Source: Bordetella bronchialis (GTDB lineage: Bacteria; Pseudomonadota; Gammaproteobacteria; Burkholderiales; Burkholderiaceae_B). From it: a stretch of DNA of 64,000 nt. A model generated the notes under the pieces. That model had not been told where the DNA came from. It was given only the letters and a program-made list of their open reading frames with translations, and ran no database searches. Below, in pieces: positions 1 to 12,000 of this stretch; position 1 is the stretch's first letter; every line of letters starts with the position of its first letter. The stretch covers positions 4,216,001 through 4,280,000 of the forward strand of contig NZ_CP016170.1 of the NCBI RefSeq assembly GCF_001676705.1, read 5' to 3'. Position numbers and translations under genes: made by a program.

Positions 1-397
1 TCGGCACGATCAGCAGCAGGGTCAGCAGCATATTGCGCCACAGCGGCGTGTCGGCGCCCGCCAGCTGGCCGGTCAGCCAGTACAGCAAGGCGGGTAGCAC
101 CACATTGGCCAGGAAAGCCTTGGGCAGCGCCGCGGCGCTGCGCTGGCGCAGCGCGCGGCCCAGCTCCAGCAGGAACACGACGCCGCCCAGCAGCGGCAAC
201 AGGTACACCGTGCCGGGCAGTTTGCCGTCCACCAGCATGGCCAGCGTCAAGGCGCCGAAGGCGACGAACTCGCCCTGCGGGATGAAGATCACCCGCGTGA
301 CCGCGAATACCAGCACCAGGGCCATGCCCAGCAAGGCGTAGATCGACCCGCTGACGACGCCGTCCTGCAGCAGGATGAAGGCTATGGAGGAATCCAT
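1..397 (-). CDS. livH: branched-chain amino acid ABC transporter permease, LivH type (partial, 3' end outside window)
   Basis: The reading frame opens with ATG at 397 and runs off the left edge still open (about 132 codons visible). The translation starts MDSSIAFILLQDGVVSGSIY and continues with hydrophobic segments and the 'GMALVLVFAVTRVIFIPQGEF' region typical of LivH inner-membrane permeases, which move leucine, isoleucine, valine or related compounds together with LivM, the LivF/LivG ATPases and a periplasmic binding protein. It lies 78 bp downstream of livK on the same strand, the usual order of such operons. The substrate cannot be told from sequence; LivH-type permeases also serve urea, amides and aromatic acids. 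Confidence 0.85.
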   Translation of the reverse strand, partial: MDSSIAFILLQDGVVSGSIYALLGMALVLVFAVTRVIFIPQGEFVAFGALTLAMLVDGKLPGTVYLLPLLGGVVFLLELGRALRQRSAAALPKAFLANVVLPALLYWLTGQLAGADTPLWRNMLLTLLLIVP

Positions 398-420
398 CGA
401 CCGTTTACCGTGTACGGAAA

Positions 421-452
421 CGCCGCGCGCGGGGCAGTCCTCGCGCGCGGCG
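421..452 (-). promoter_or_regulatory. strong intergenic hairpin between livK and livH
   Basis: CGCCGCGCGCG at 421-431 is the exact reverse complement of 442-452, giving an 11-bp GC stem with a 10-nt loop. There is no U-tract, so full termination is unlikely. Such hairpins after binding-protein genes commonly stabilise or attenuate, so that more binding protein than permease is made; that role is inferred. Confidence 0.6.
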
Positions 453-475
453 CCTCCTGTGTGATGTCAGTCGGG

Positions 476-1651
476 TCAAAGGCCGGGCTGGTACACCCAC
501 TTGCCGTTCTGCACCTTCACCATGACCCGCGCGCGCTCGTCGAAACCGGCGTGGTCGGTGGGGCTCATATTGAATACGCCCTGCGACGCCGCCAGGTTCT
601 TGACGTTCTCCAGCGCGTCGCGCATCGCGGCGCGGAACTCCGGGGTGCCGGGCTGGGCGGTCTTCAGCGCGACCGGCACGGCCGCCAGCACCAATTGGCC
701 GGCATCCCACATATGTCCGCCGAAGGTGCTGACCGAACCCGCGCCGTGCGCCTTCTCATAGGCGGCGACATAGGTCAACGCGGATTTCTTCACGGGATTG
801 CTGTCGGGCAGCTGCTCGGCCACCAGCAGCGGGCCGGCCGGCAGCAGCATGCCTTCGCAATCCTTGCCGCAGACACGCAGGAAATCGCCATTGGCCACGC
901 CGTGGGTCTGATAGATCACGCCGCCGTAGTTGCGGGCACGCAATTCCTTCTGCGGCAAGGCGGCCGGCGTGCCGGACCCCGCGATGAGCACGGCGTCGGG
1001 GCGCGCGCTGACCAGCTTCAACACCTGGCCCGTCACGCTGGTGTCCGTGCGGCTGTATTTCTCGACGGCGACGATCTTGATGCCTTTCTTCTCGGTGGCG
1101 CTCTTGATTTCCTGCAGCCAGCTGTCGCCGTAGGCGTCGGCAAAGCCGATGAAGCCCAGCGTCTTGACCTTGCCCTTGGCCATGGCGTCGGCCAGGGCGC
1201 CGGCCATCAAGGCATCGTTCTGCGGCGTCTTGAAAGCCCATTTGCGCGGACCGTCGACCGGGTCGACGATCTTGACGCTGGCCGCCACGCTGATCATCGG
1301 CGTGCGGGTTTCTCCCGCTACGTCCACCATGGCCAGCGATGCGGGGGTGACCGAGGTGCCGACCACCACGTCCACTTTGTCCTCGCTGACGAACTTGCGC
1401 ATATTCTTGACGGCCTGCGTCGTATCGGTGGCGTCGTCCAGCACGATCCATTCGATCTTCTGGCCGGCCACTTCCTTGGGCAGCAGGGCAACCGTGTTGC
1501 GCTCCGGGATGCCCAGCGACGCGGCCGGGCCGGTGCTGGAGAGGGTCACGCCGACCTTGACCTGCGCCTGGGCCGCCCAGGGCAAGGCCAGCGCCAGCGC
1601 CGTGGCCGCAAGGGCTGCCGCCGGCCGCCGCAATATGTGCTTGTCATGCAT
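476..1651 (-). CDS. livK: branched-chain amino acid ABC transporter substrate-binding protein (LivK family)
   Basis: Periplasmic binding protein (391 aa) of the type I fold Leu/Ile/Val family, delivering substrate to the LivH/LivM permease encoded downstream. The ATG at 1651 is chosen because GGAG lies 6 bases upstream and the protein then begins with a clean signal peptide (MHDKHILRRP, hydrophobic core, cleavage near AAQAQ). A longer open frame reaches 1717 but would bury the signal sequence. Mature sequence 'VKVGVTLSSTGPAASLGIP' is the usual N-lobe start, and 'IAGSGTPAALPQKELR' is typical of the family. Many homologues in Bordetella-like genomes bind other acids, so the ligand is unknown. 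Confidence 0.88.
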   Translation of the reverse strand: MHDKHILRRPAAALAATALALALPWAAQAQVKVGVTLSSTGPAASLGIPERNTVALLPKEVAGQKIEWIVLDDATDTTQAVKNMRKFVSEDKVDVVVGTSVTPASLAMVDVAGETRTPMISVAASVKIVDPVDGPRKWAFKTPQNDALMAGALADAMAKGKVKTLGFIGFADAYGDSWLQEIKSATEKKGIKIVAVEKYSRTDTSVTGQVLKLVSARPDAVLIAGSGTPAALPQKELRARNYGGVIYQTHGVANGDFLRVCGKDCEGMLLPAGPLLVAEQLPDSNPVKKSALTYVAAYEKAHGAGSVSTFGGHMWDAGQLVLAAVPVALKTAQPGTPEFRAAMRDALENVKNLAASQGVFNMSPTDHAGFDERARVMVKVQNGKWVYQPGL

Positions 1652-1734
1652 TTCGAAGTCTCCAGAGAGGGCCGGCGCGGACGCCCGGCGGCAACAGCCT
1701 ATGAAACCATTCTGCAAGCTATACAGAAAATCGG

Positions 1735-1755
1735 ATTATAGGTTTAAAACCGTAT
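1735..1755 (-). promoter_or_regulatory. livK promoter -10 box with adjacent palindrome
   Basis: On the minus strand a perfect -10 hexamer TATAAT sits at 1740-1735, 84 bp before the livK start. Directly upstream of it is the palindrome GGTTT-A-AAACC (1741-1751), flanked by near-symmetric ATA/TAT. No good -35 box is visible at 16-18 bp, which would fit an activator-dependent promoter. A bound regulator is inference only. Confidence 0.45.
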
Positions 1756-1855
1756 CAAATTGCCTCGGAACAGCCGGGTAAGTAATGACCCTGAGTGCGC
1801 GCCTGACCGCAGGGCCGCCGTACCGCGCGGGCGCCGGAACATCCTGGCCGGTCGC

Positions 1856-2416
1856 TTATCTTTCGTGCGCGAACGCCCAGACGCGGCGTACACGCTGCGT
1901 CACCACGGCGGCCACGATGGCCTTGGCGATATCGCCAGGCAAAAAGACCGCCATGGCCGCCGCGGCCTTGGCCAGGGTCATGCCGGCGATGGCGGCCAGC
2001 CACGGGATCCCGACCGCATAGACCACCACCAGCCCGCCGGCCAGCGCCGCGCCGAAATAGCCCAGGATGGCGGGCAGCGTGCCGGCTCCGGAACGGCCGA
2101 CCCGCTGCGCGATGGCGCCGCACAGCGCCGCGCCCACGAGCATCCCGATCAGGAAACCGCCGGTGGGCCCGGCGTACACGCCCAGGCCGCCGCGGCCGCC
2201 CGGCAGCACCGGCAGCCCGATCGCCGCGAGCACCAGATACAGCGCCACCGCGGCCGCCCCGCGCGCGGGCCCCAGCATGCATCCCGCCAGCATCACGCCC
2301 AACGCCTGCAAGGTGATAGGCACGGGCAAGGCGGGCACCGGGATCGGCGGCGCCAGGCTCAGCACGACGATGAAGGCCGCGAACAATGCGACGGTGACGG
2401 TATCCTTGGTGCGCAT
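1856..2416 (-). CDS. bioY: biotin transporter substrate-binding membrane protein BioY
   Basis: S component (186 aa) of the energy-coupling-factor biotin transporter; an integral inner-membrane protein with about six hydrophobic helices that captures biotin. Family features seen: N-terminal region with PALPVPITLQALGVMLAGC, then GPARGAAAVALYL, GVYAGPTGGFLIG and the late LPGDIAK stretch. The ATG at 2416 follows GGAGGG by 6 bases; the much longer open frame upstream is a bioM/bioN shadow. Last gene of a bioM-bioN-bioY operon, 50 bp after bioN, so the whole three-part transporter is encoded here. Confidence 0.93.
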   Translation of the reverse strand: MRTKDTVTVALFAAFIVVLSLAPPIPVPALPVPITLQALGVMLAGCMLGPARGAAAVALYLVLAAIGLPVLPGGRGGLGVYAGPTGGFLIGMLVGAALCGAIAQRVGRSGAGTLPAILGYFGAALAGGLVVVYAVGIPWLAAIAGMTLAKAAAAMAVFLPGDIAKAIVAAVVTQRVRRVWAFAHER

Positions 2417-2466
2417 GCGCGCCCTCCTCTGCGATCGGGCGCGCCATGGCGCCGAAGAAACCCATG

Positions 2467-3063
2467 CTAGCCGCCGCGCGCCTCGATGGCCTCGGCGACC
2501 TCCTCCGCGCGCTTGAGCGTGCGCACCAGCAGCGGCACGGCCAGCGCCAGGGCATTGCGGGACAGCCCGCGCGCGGCCTGGGCCTCGCGGATATCCTGGT
2601 AGTTGCGCCAGATCTCCGGGATGAAGCGCAGCGTCAGCGCCAGCGCCAGGGACACGCGGCTTGCATCGACCCATCCCAGCCGGTCCAGCGGGTAGAGCGC
2701 CCGTTCGCACACCCGGATCAGGTCGGTCGTGCGTGTCGTCAGGGTCACGGCCATGGCCAGGGCCACCAGGGCGCACACGCGCAGCAGGACTTCGGCGGCC
2801 TGCGCCCAGCCATCGAAATACGCGGTGAAGGCGCCCACCACCGCCAGGATAGGCAGCAGGCCGCGCGCGTGGCGCCACACCGCGGCGAACCCCGCGCCGG
2901 ACATTGCCACCAGCAGTCCGCCCACCGCCGCGGCGGCGCCCAGCGCATCCAGGCGCCGCACCAGGAACAGCCCCGCACCGGCCGCCAGCAGCGCCATCAG
3001 CTTCCACGAAGCGGGGATGCGGTGCAGCGGACCATCGCCTTCCACATATAGCGGCTCCATCAT
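2467..3063 (-). CDS. bioN: ECF transporter transmembrane protein BioN (CbiQ/EcfT family)
   Basis: T component (198 aa) that couples ATP hydrolysis by BioM to biotin translocation by BioY. It shows several hydrophobic helices, and the cytoplasmic coupling motifs of EcfT proteins, Ala-Arg-Gly-type, are visible as 'REAQAARGL' near the C-terminus. Its ATG (3063; a second ATG follows at 3060) overlaps the bioM stop as ATGA, indicating translational coupling. Shorter than typical stand-alone CbiQ proteins (about 250 aa), as usual for BioN. Confidence 0.9.
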   Translation of the reverse strand: MMEPLYVEGDGPLHRIPASWKLMALLAAGAGLFLVRRLDALGAAAAVGGLLVAMSGAGFAAVWRHARGLLPILAVVGAFTAYFDGWAQAAEVLLRVCALVALAMAVTLTTRTTDLIRVCERALYPLDRLGWVDASRVSLALALTLRFIPEIWRNYQDIREAQAARGLSRNALALAVPLLVRTLKRAEEVAEAIEARGG

Positions 3064-3737
3064 GCGCAGTGCTCCCGATACCAGCGTAGCGCGGCGTGCG
3101 GGGCGTCGTCGGCGGCCACGCGGCCGTCGACCACCACCAGCACGCGGTCGAAATCCTCCAGCAGGTCCAGGTCATGGCTGACCACGATGGCGTCGCATGC
3201 AAGACCGGCAATGGCCGCGCGCACGCGGTTGCGATTGCGCAGATCCAGCTGCGTGGTGGGCTCGTCGAACACAATCACATTGGGCCGCATGACCAGCACG
3301 GCGGCCAGCGCCACCAGTTGCCGCTCGCCGCCCGACAGGCTATGGCTGGCGCGATCCGCCAGGTGCCCTATGCCCAGGGCGTCCAGCTGTTCCGCAGCCC
3401 GCGCCTGCCGCTGCGCGCGGTCCGGCACGCTGGCCTTCAACCCGAATTCCATATCCTCCCGGACGATGGGAAAGACGATCTGGTTTTCCGGGTTCTGGAA
3501 AACGAAGCCGACCTCCTTGCGGACATCGCGGGTCGCCTGGCGGGTGTCATGCCCATTGACGCGCACCGCGCCCGACGACGGCAGCACCAGCCCGTTGACC
3601 AGCCGCGCCAGCGTACTTTTGCCAGCGCCGTTCGGGCCGACGATGCCCACGCGGCGTTCGGCGAGCACGGCGCTTACCCCATGCAGAATCTCTGCCCGGG
3701 GCGTCTTCACGACGGCACGATCAAACTCGATTAACAT
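3060..3737 (-). CDS. bioM: ECF transporter ATP-binding protein BioM
   Basis: ABC-type ATPase (225 aa) energising biotin uptake. Visible in order: Walker A GPNGAGKST (about residues 34-42), Q-loop FVFQNPENQI, signature LSGGERQLVALAA, Walker B VIVFDEPTTQLD and the switch His in VVSHDLD. First gene of bioMNY, 3' end overlapping bioN by 4 bp. ATG at 3737 is the only well-placed start. Upstream (3738-4012) is a 275-bp divergent spacer to yciB; a TACAAT hexamer on the minus strand (3933-3928) could be a -10 box, but no recognised biotin-repressor site was seen. Confidence 0.93.
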   Translation of the reverse strand: MLIEFDRAVVKTPRAEILHGVSAVLAERRVGIVGPNGAGKSTLARLVNGLVLPSSGAVRVNGHDTRQATRDVRKEVGFVFQNPENQIVFPIVREDMEFGLKASVPDRAQRQARAAEQLDALGIGHLADRASHSLSGGERQLVALAAVLVMRPNVIVFDEPTTQLDLRNRNRVRAAIAGLACDAIVVSHDLDLLEDFDRVLVVVDGRVAADDAPHAALRWYREHCA

Positions 3738-4012
3738 GGGGCGCGATTATGCCCGAACCGGTCCAACGCTCCGGCAATCCGGCGCACAAAGGACAAGTGC
3801 GAAGGACCGCGCCGGCTGGCGTGCCGGGGGGACGGAAAGCATGGCGCGCCCCCAGCCAAACAGGGACGGAAAGCCCCCAGCGGCCGGCACGGGCACACCT
3901 CCTGCCCGCCGGCTGGGGTATCGTGCAATTGTAGGCGGCTCGCGCCGGGCTCAGTTTTTTCCCGATCGTGCGCCGATTTCCCCGCCTTGATGAAAATCGA
4001 ACCTGCCCCAGA

Positions 4013-4594
4013 ATGAAGAAGTTTTTATTCGATCTGTTTCCGCTGCTGCTGTTTTTCGTGGCCTACCGCTACGCCGGTATCTATACGGCCACCGCGGTGG
4101 CCATCACCGCCTCCATCCTGCAGATCCTCTGGCTCAAACTGACGGCCCGGCCCATCGAAGGGATGCATTGGATCAATCTGGCGGTCATCGTGATCTTCGG
4201 CGGCGCCACGTTGTGGCTGCACAGCGATGTCTTTATCAAATGGAAGCCCACCGTGCTGTACTGGCTTTTCGGCGGCGCCTTGCTCATCGGCCGCTGGATA
4301 TTCAAGCGCAATCTGGTGCGGCGCCTGCTGGACAAGCAGATCGCCCTGCCCGACCGCGTCTGGGACAAGCTGAATGCCACCTGGGCGGTGTTTTTCCTTC
4401 TGGCCGGCGCCATCAATCTTTATGTGGCATTCTCCGGGCATTTTTCGGAAGCGGAATGGGTCACCTTCAAGGCCTTTGGCCTGATGGGGCTGATGATCGT
4501 TTTCGTCCTGGCCCAGTCGCTGTGGCTGGGCCGGCATCTGCAAACGCCCGGCGAAGCGGGCGACCAGGCCGGCCGCGAAAGCGGCAAGCACTGA
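4013..4594 (+). CDS. yciB: inner membrane protein YciB / septation protein A
   Basis: Intracellular septation protein A family (193 aa), a small polytopic inner-membrane protein linked in other bacteria to cell division and envelope integrity. Starts MKKFLFDLFPLLLFFVAYRY, the conserved N-terminus, followed by about five hydrophobic helices and the conserved 'KWKPTVLYWLF' and 'NATWAVFFLLAGAINLYVA' segments. The ATG at 4013 gives the family N-terminus; an in-frame upstream start at 3968 adds 15 residues with no family match. No strong ribosome binding site is visible. Followed after 21 bp by bolA, so probably yciB-bolA-parvulin form one operon. Confidence 0.92.
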   Translation: MKKFLFDLFPLLLFFVAYRYAGIYTATAVAITASILQILWLKLTARPIEGMHWINLAVIVIFGGATLWLHSDVFIKWKPTVLYWLFGGALLIGRWIFKRNLVRRLLDKQIALPDRVWDKLNATWAVFFLLAGAINLYVAFSGHFSEAEWVTFKAFGLMGLMIVFVLAQSLWLGRHLQTPGEAGDQAGRESGKH

Positions 4595-4615
4595 ATACAT
4601 TTTCAATAATTCTCC

Positions 4616-4882
4616 ATGAGTGAAATGACGGACGTGGCTGCTACTATTCGCGAACGCCTGCAAGCGCTCGCGCCGGTGGCGTTGGACATTCAGGACGACT
4701 CTCATTTGCATGCCGGCCATGCCGGCGCACACGGCGGTGCTTCGCATTTCACGGTGCGGATTACATCCGCCCGGTTCGAGGGTTTGTCGCCCGTGGCGCG
4801 GCACCGGCTGGTGTATGATCATTTGAATGATTTGATGCCCTACCCCATCCACGCGCTTGCGCTGGAAACCCGTACTCCCTGA
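4616..4882 (+). CDS. BolA family protein
   Basis: Small protein (88 aa) of the BolA/IbaG family, which with monothiol glutaredoxins handles iron-sulfur cluster transfer and affects cell shape and stress response. The fold signature is seen in HFTVRITSARFEGLSPVARH followed by RLVYDHLNDLM; the His of 'ARHRLVY' and the His-rich N-terminal segment (DDSHLHAGHAGAHGGASH) offer cluster ligands. Located 10 bp before the parvulin gene. The exact subgroup (BolA versus IbaG) is not resolved. Confidence 0.9.
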   Translation: MSEMTDVAATIRERLQALAPVALDIQDDSHLHAGHAGAHGGASHFTVRITSARFEGLSPVARHRLVYDHLNDLMPYPIHALALETRTP

Positions 4883-4892
4883 AAGGACCTAC

Positions 4893-5669
4893 ATGAAACG
4901 CTTTATCGTGCTGGTGGCGGCCTGCGTCATTGCCGCCCCTGCCCTTGCCCAGAACGTGGCAACGGTCAATGGCAAACCCATTACTCAAAAAAGCCTGGAC
5001 CAGTTCGTAAAGCTGCTCGTCAGCCAGGGCGCCACCGATTCGCCCCAGCTGCGCGACCAGGTCAAGCAAGAAATGATCAATCGCCAGGTGTTCGTGCAGG
5101 CCGCTGAAAAGGCCGGGGTCGCCAAGCAGCCGGACGTGCAGACCGAGGTCGAACTGGCGCGCCAGGGCATTCTGGTGCGCGCGCTGATGGCCGATTATCT
5201 GCAAAAGCACCCGATCACGGACAAGCAGGTGCAGGACGAATACAACGAGGTCAAGCAGCAGCAGTCCGGCAAGCTGGAATACAAGGTCCGCCACATCCTG
5301 GTTTCCGACGAAAAAACCGCCAATGACCTGCTGACCCAGATCAAGGGCGGCAAGCTGAAGTTCGAGGACGCCGCCAAGAAGGATTCCAAGGATCCCGGCA
5401 GCGCCGAAAAAGGCGGCGATCTGGGCTGGGCCCCCGCCACCAACTACGTCGCGCCTTTCGCCCAGGCCGTGACCTCGCTCAAGAAGGGCGAGCTGGCCGA
5501 CAAGCCCGTGCAGACGCAATACGGCTGGCACATCATCCAGGTGGAAGACACCCGTCCGGTGGAATTCCCGCCGCTGGACCAGGTCCGTCCCCAGCTGGAG
5601 GAAATGCTGCGCCAGCAACTGCTGGCCAACTACCAGAAGTCGCTGCGCGACCAGGCCAAGATCCAGTAA
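4893..5669 (+). CDS. periplasmic peptidyl-prolyl cis-trans isomerase, parvulin type
   Basis: Exported folding catalyst (258 aa) with a signal peptide (MKRFIVLVAACVIAAPALAQ), a SurA/PrsA-like N-terminal helical region (about 25-125) and one parvulin rotamase domain (about 130-230) beginning YKVRHILVSDEKTANDLL and containing 'GGDLGWAPATNYVAPFAQAV' and QTQYGWHIIQVED. The ATG at 4893 has AAAGGA upstream and yields the signal peptide; the longer open frame from 4857 does not. It probably assists outer-membrane protein folding. Related Bordetella proteins of this type are exported and immunogenic. A rho-independent terminator follows 42 bp after the stop. Confidence 0.92.
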   Translation: MKRFIVLVAACVIAAPALAQNVATVNGKPITQKSLDQFVKLLVSQGATDSPQLRDQVKQEMINRQVFVQAAEKAGVAKQPDVQTEVELARQGILVRALMADYLQKHPITDKQVQDEYNEVKQQQSGKLEYKVRHILVSDEKTANDLLTQIKGGKLKFEDAAKKDSKDPGSAEKGGDLGWAPATNYVAPFAQAVTSLKKGELADKPVQTQYGWHIIQVEDTRPVEFPPLDQVRPQLEEMLRQQLLANYQKSLRDQAKIQ

Positions 5670-5710
5670 GCGCCGTCGCCACCGGGACGCCGCCCTCCGG
5701 GGCCGCGTCC

Positions 5711-5748
5711 AACAAAAAGCCCCGCGGAAAAGCGGGGCTTTTTTGTTG
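5711..5748. terminator. bidirectional rho-independent terminator between parvulin gene and ligA
   Basis: AACAAAAAGCCCCGC (5711-5725) pairs with GCGGGGCTTTTTTGTTG (5732-5748): a GC stem flanked by A-tract and T-tract, so it can end transcripts from both sides. It separates the yciB-bolA-parvulin unit from the convergent smc-zipA-ligA unit. A partial repeat of the right arm (GCGGGGCTTTTTG) follows at 5748-5760. Confidence 0.93.
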
Positions 5749-5825
5749 CGGGGCTTTTTGTCGCGGGACTTTTGTTGGCCTTTTGTTGGCGCGCGGCCCC
5801 ACGGCCGCGCCCAGGGACGAGCGCG

Positions 5826-9046
<3,221 letters not shown>

Positions 9047-9090
9047 GTATCAATTCCGCGCCTTTGGGGCCACGCCTCGTCAATCTAGAT

Positions 9091-12000
9091 TTATGCGGCT
9101 TCGGCCGCGAGCTGAACCGCCGAATCGATATCCACGGCCACGATGCGGGACACGCCCTGTTCCTGCATCGTAACGCCGACCAATTGCTTTGCCATCTGCA
9201 TGGCGATCTTGTTGTGCGAAATAAAAAGGAATTGGGTCTGTTCGCTCATGGCGCTGACCAGATTGGCGTAGCGCTCGGTATTCGCGTCGTCCAGCGGCGC
9301 ATCGACTTCGTCCAGCAGGCAGAACGGCGCGGGATTCAATTTGAACAGCGCGAACACCAGGGCCGTCGCGGTCAGCGCCTTTTCCCCGCCGGACAGCAGG
9401 TGGATGGTGCTGTTGCGCTTGCCGGGCGGTTGCGCCATGACCTGCACGCCCGCGTCCAGGATTTCGTCGCCGGTCATCATGAGCTTGGCCTCGCCGCCGC
9501 CGAACAGCTTGGGGAACAGCTCGCCGAAATGCCCGTTGACGGTGTTGAAGGTCTCCTGCAGCAGTTCGCGGGTTTCGCGGTCGATCTTGCGGATGGCGTC
9601 TTCCAGGGTTTCGATGGCCGTCATCAGGTCCGTCTGCTGCGAATCCAGGAATTGCTTGCGCTCGCGCGAGGTGGTCAGTTCGTCCAGCGCCGCCAGGTTC
9701 ACCGAGCCCAGGCTGTCGATCTGCCGCGAAATGCGCGTGACCTCGGACTGCAGCCAACTGGCGCGGCGCCATTCTTCCGGCATGGATTCCAGCGACTGCG
9801 CGAGCGCCTGGCGGTCGACTTCGTGGCCGTTCAGCTGTTCGCTGAACTGCTCTTCGGCCAGGCGCGCGGCCTGCTCCTGCAACTGCAGCTCCATGATGCG
9901 CGCGCGCCGCGGTTCCAGCGACTGTTCCAGGCGTACCCGGTCTTCGTCGGCGCCCCGCAACTGGGCGGCCAGGTTGTCCATTTCGATACGCGCGCGCGCC
10001 AGGGCTTCCTCGCGCTCGGCGCGCAGCTCCAGCGCGTCTTGCAAGCCCGCCTGCGACGCGGATGCATCCAGTTCGAACAGCTCGCCCTGCAATTGCTCGA
10101 GTTCGGCGCGGGCGCGCTGGCTCTGGTCGGCCGCCAACTGCTGGTTGCGGCGCAAATCCTGGATGCGCGCCTCGATGCCGCGTTGCGCGAATTCGGATTC
10201 GTGCACCGCGCGCTCGAGTTCGCGCAACCGGGCGCGCGCCGCCTCGGCCTGCTCGGAAAGGGTCTCGCCCTCGATCTCGGCATCGGCGAAACGCGACTGG
10301 TGTTCCGCCAGTTCCTGGTCCAGCGTTTCGAAGCGCACCTCGGCATCCTCGCGTGCCGCGCGCAGCTCTTCTTCCTGGGCGTTGATCTCGGCCAGGTCCT
10401 CGCGCAGGCGCGCACCGCGTTCGCCCGATTGTTCCGCCTGCTGCTGCAGGCGGGAATACTCCAGTTGGATGTCATGCACCCGGCGGGTGACTTCCGCCAC
10501 GCGCTGGCGGGCGGGGACCAGGGCCTGCGACACCTGCTGCCAGGCTGCCTCGCTGCGGGCGACCGCCGCGCGTCCCTGATCGGCGATGAGCTGCTGCGCC
10601 TTCAGTTCGCGCTGCAGGTTTTCGATTTCCTGCTGCCGGGCCAGCATGCCGGCCTGTTCCGAATCGGCGGCGTAGAAGCGCACGCTGTGGGCGTCGACCA
10701 GATGGCCGTCCTTCACCACATAGGCGCCGCCCGGCGGCAGCGAAGCCCGCCCCGCCAGCGCCTGCGCCAGGCTGTCGCTGACGTAGACGTCGCGCAGCCA
10801 GTCGTTCATCAGGGTGCGCAGATCGGCATCGGCGATGCGCAGCAGGCCGGTCAGGGGCTGCAGGCCGCTCGCCGCGGCCGGCGCGGGCGCCGCGACGGGC
10901 AATTGGTAGAAGGCCAGGCGCGCCGGCGGCGCATCGTCGGCGAAGGCCTTGGCCCAATCCAGGCTGCGCACTTCCAGCGCGGCCATGCGTTCACGCAGGG
11001 CCGCTTCCAGCGCCGTTTCCCAACCCGCCTCGATATGCAGCTTTTGCCACAGCCGCGACAGGCCGGCCAGCTCGTGCTTGGCCAGCCAGGGTTCCAGCGC
11101 GCCCTGCTTCTGCACGTCTTCCTGGAGCTTGGAGAGGGCCGCCAGCCGCGCTTCCAGCCGGGCCAGCGTCTGCGCCTCTTGCTGGACGGCCGCCTGCGCG
11201 CGGCTGCGCTCGGCGTCGGCTTCCGGCAGGCGCGCTTCCAGCGCGGCAAGTTCTTCCTGCGCGGCGTCCAGCTGCTCCTGGCCGGAGGCCAGCGCGCCGG
11301 CGAGTTCCTCGAGCCGCGCGGGATCCGGCGTTTGCAGTTCGCGCATTTCCTGCTGCAGCCGCTCGCGTCGCTGTTCCAGCGCCTGCAATTGCCGGTCGGC
11401 GTCGCGCTGGCTCTGGGCGACCAGCGCCAGGTCCTGCTCGACCCGCGCCAGCGCGCTGCGCATCGCGTCGCGCCCCTGGGCCGCATCGCGGACCTTGGCC
11501 TCTATGCCCGGCAGGGCCGCCTGGGCGTCCTCGGCCATCGCGCGCGCTTCCTGCGCGCGCTCGGCGCCCGCGGCCAGGTCTTCCTCGGCCTGGGCGATCT
11601 GTTCGGTGCAGTGCGTCTGCTGGCTATCCCATTCCTCGATCTGGCGGGTCAGTTGCTCGCGGCGCGCCTGCACCCGGTTGCGCGATTCCACCACGTGACG
11701 GATCTCGGCTTCCAGGCGGCTGACCTGGGCGTTGGCTTCGTATAGCTGGCCCTGGGCGGTGTGGACGAGATCGCTGGCGGCATAGTGGGCCTGGCGGCGC
11801 GATTCCAGCGCGGCTTCGCCCGCGCGCAGCTCGGCGATGGCGGCTTCCAGCTCGTTCTGCGCCCGTTCGATTTCCTGGGTTTTCTTTTCGCGCTCCTGGC
11901 GCGCGCCGGTTTCCTTCAGGAACCACAGCGCGTGCTGCTTGCGCTCGCCGTCGGCCTGCAGCTCGCGGTACTCGCGCGCCACTTCGGCCTGGGCCTCCAG

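Noticed and set aside
2446..3051. 201-codon plus-strand frame opposite bioN
   Set aside because: Antisense shadow of bioMNY.
3738..4012. Possible biotin-repressor operator between bioM and yciB
   Set aside because: I found no long dyad resembling a BirA or BioR site; only a TACAAT box, which is too weak to call.
9064..11745. 893-codon open frame on the plus strand across smc
   Set aside because: Antisense of the SMC coiled coil; repetitive composition mirrors the heptad codons.
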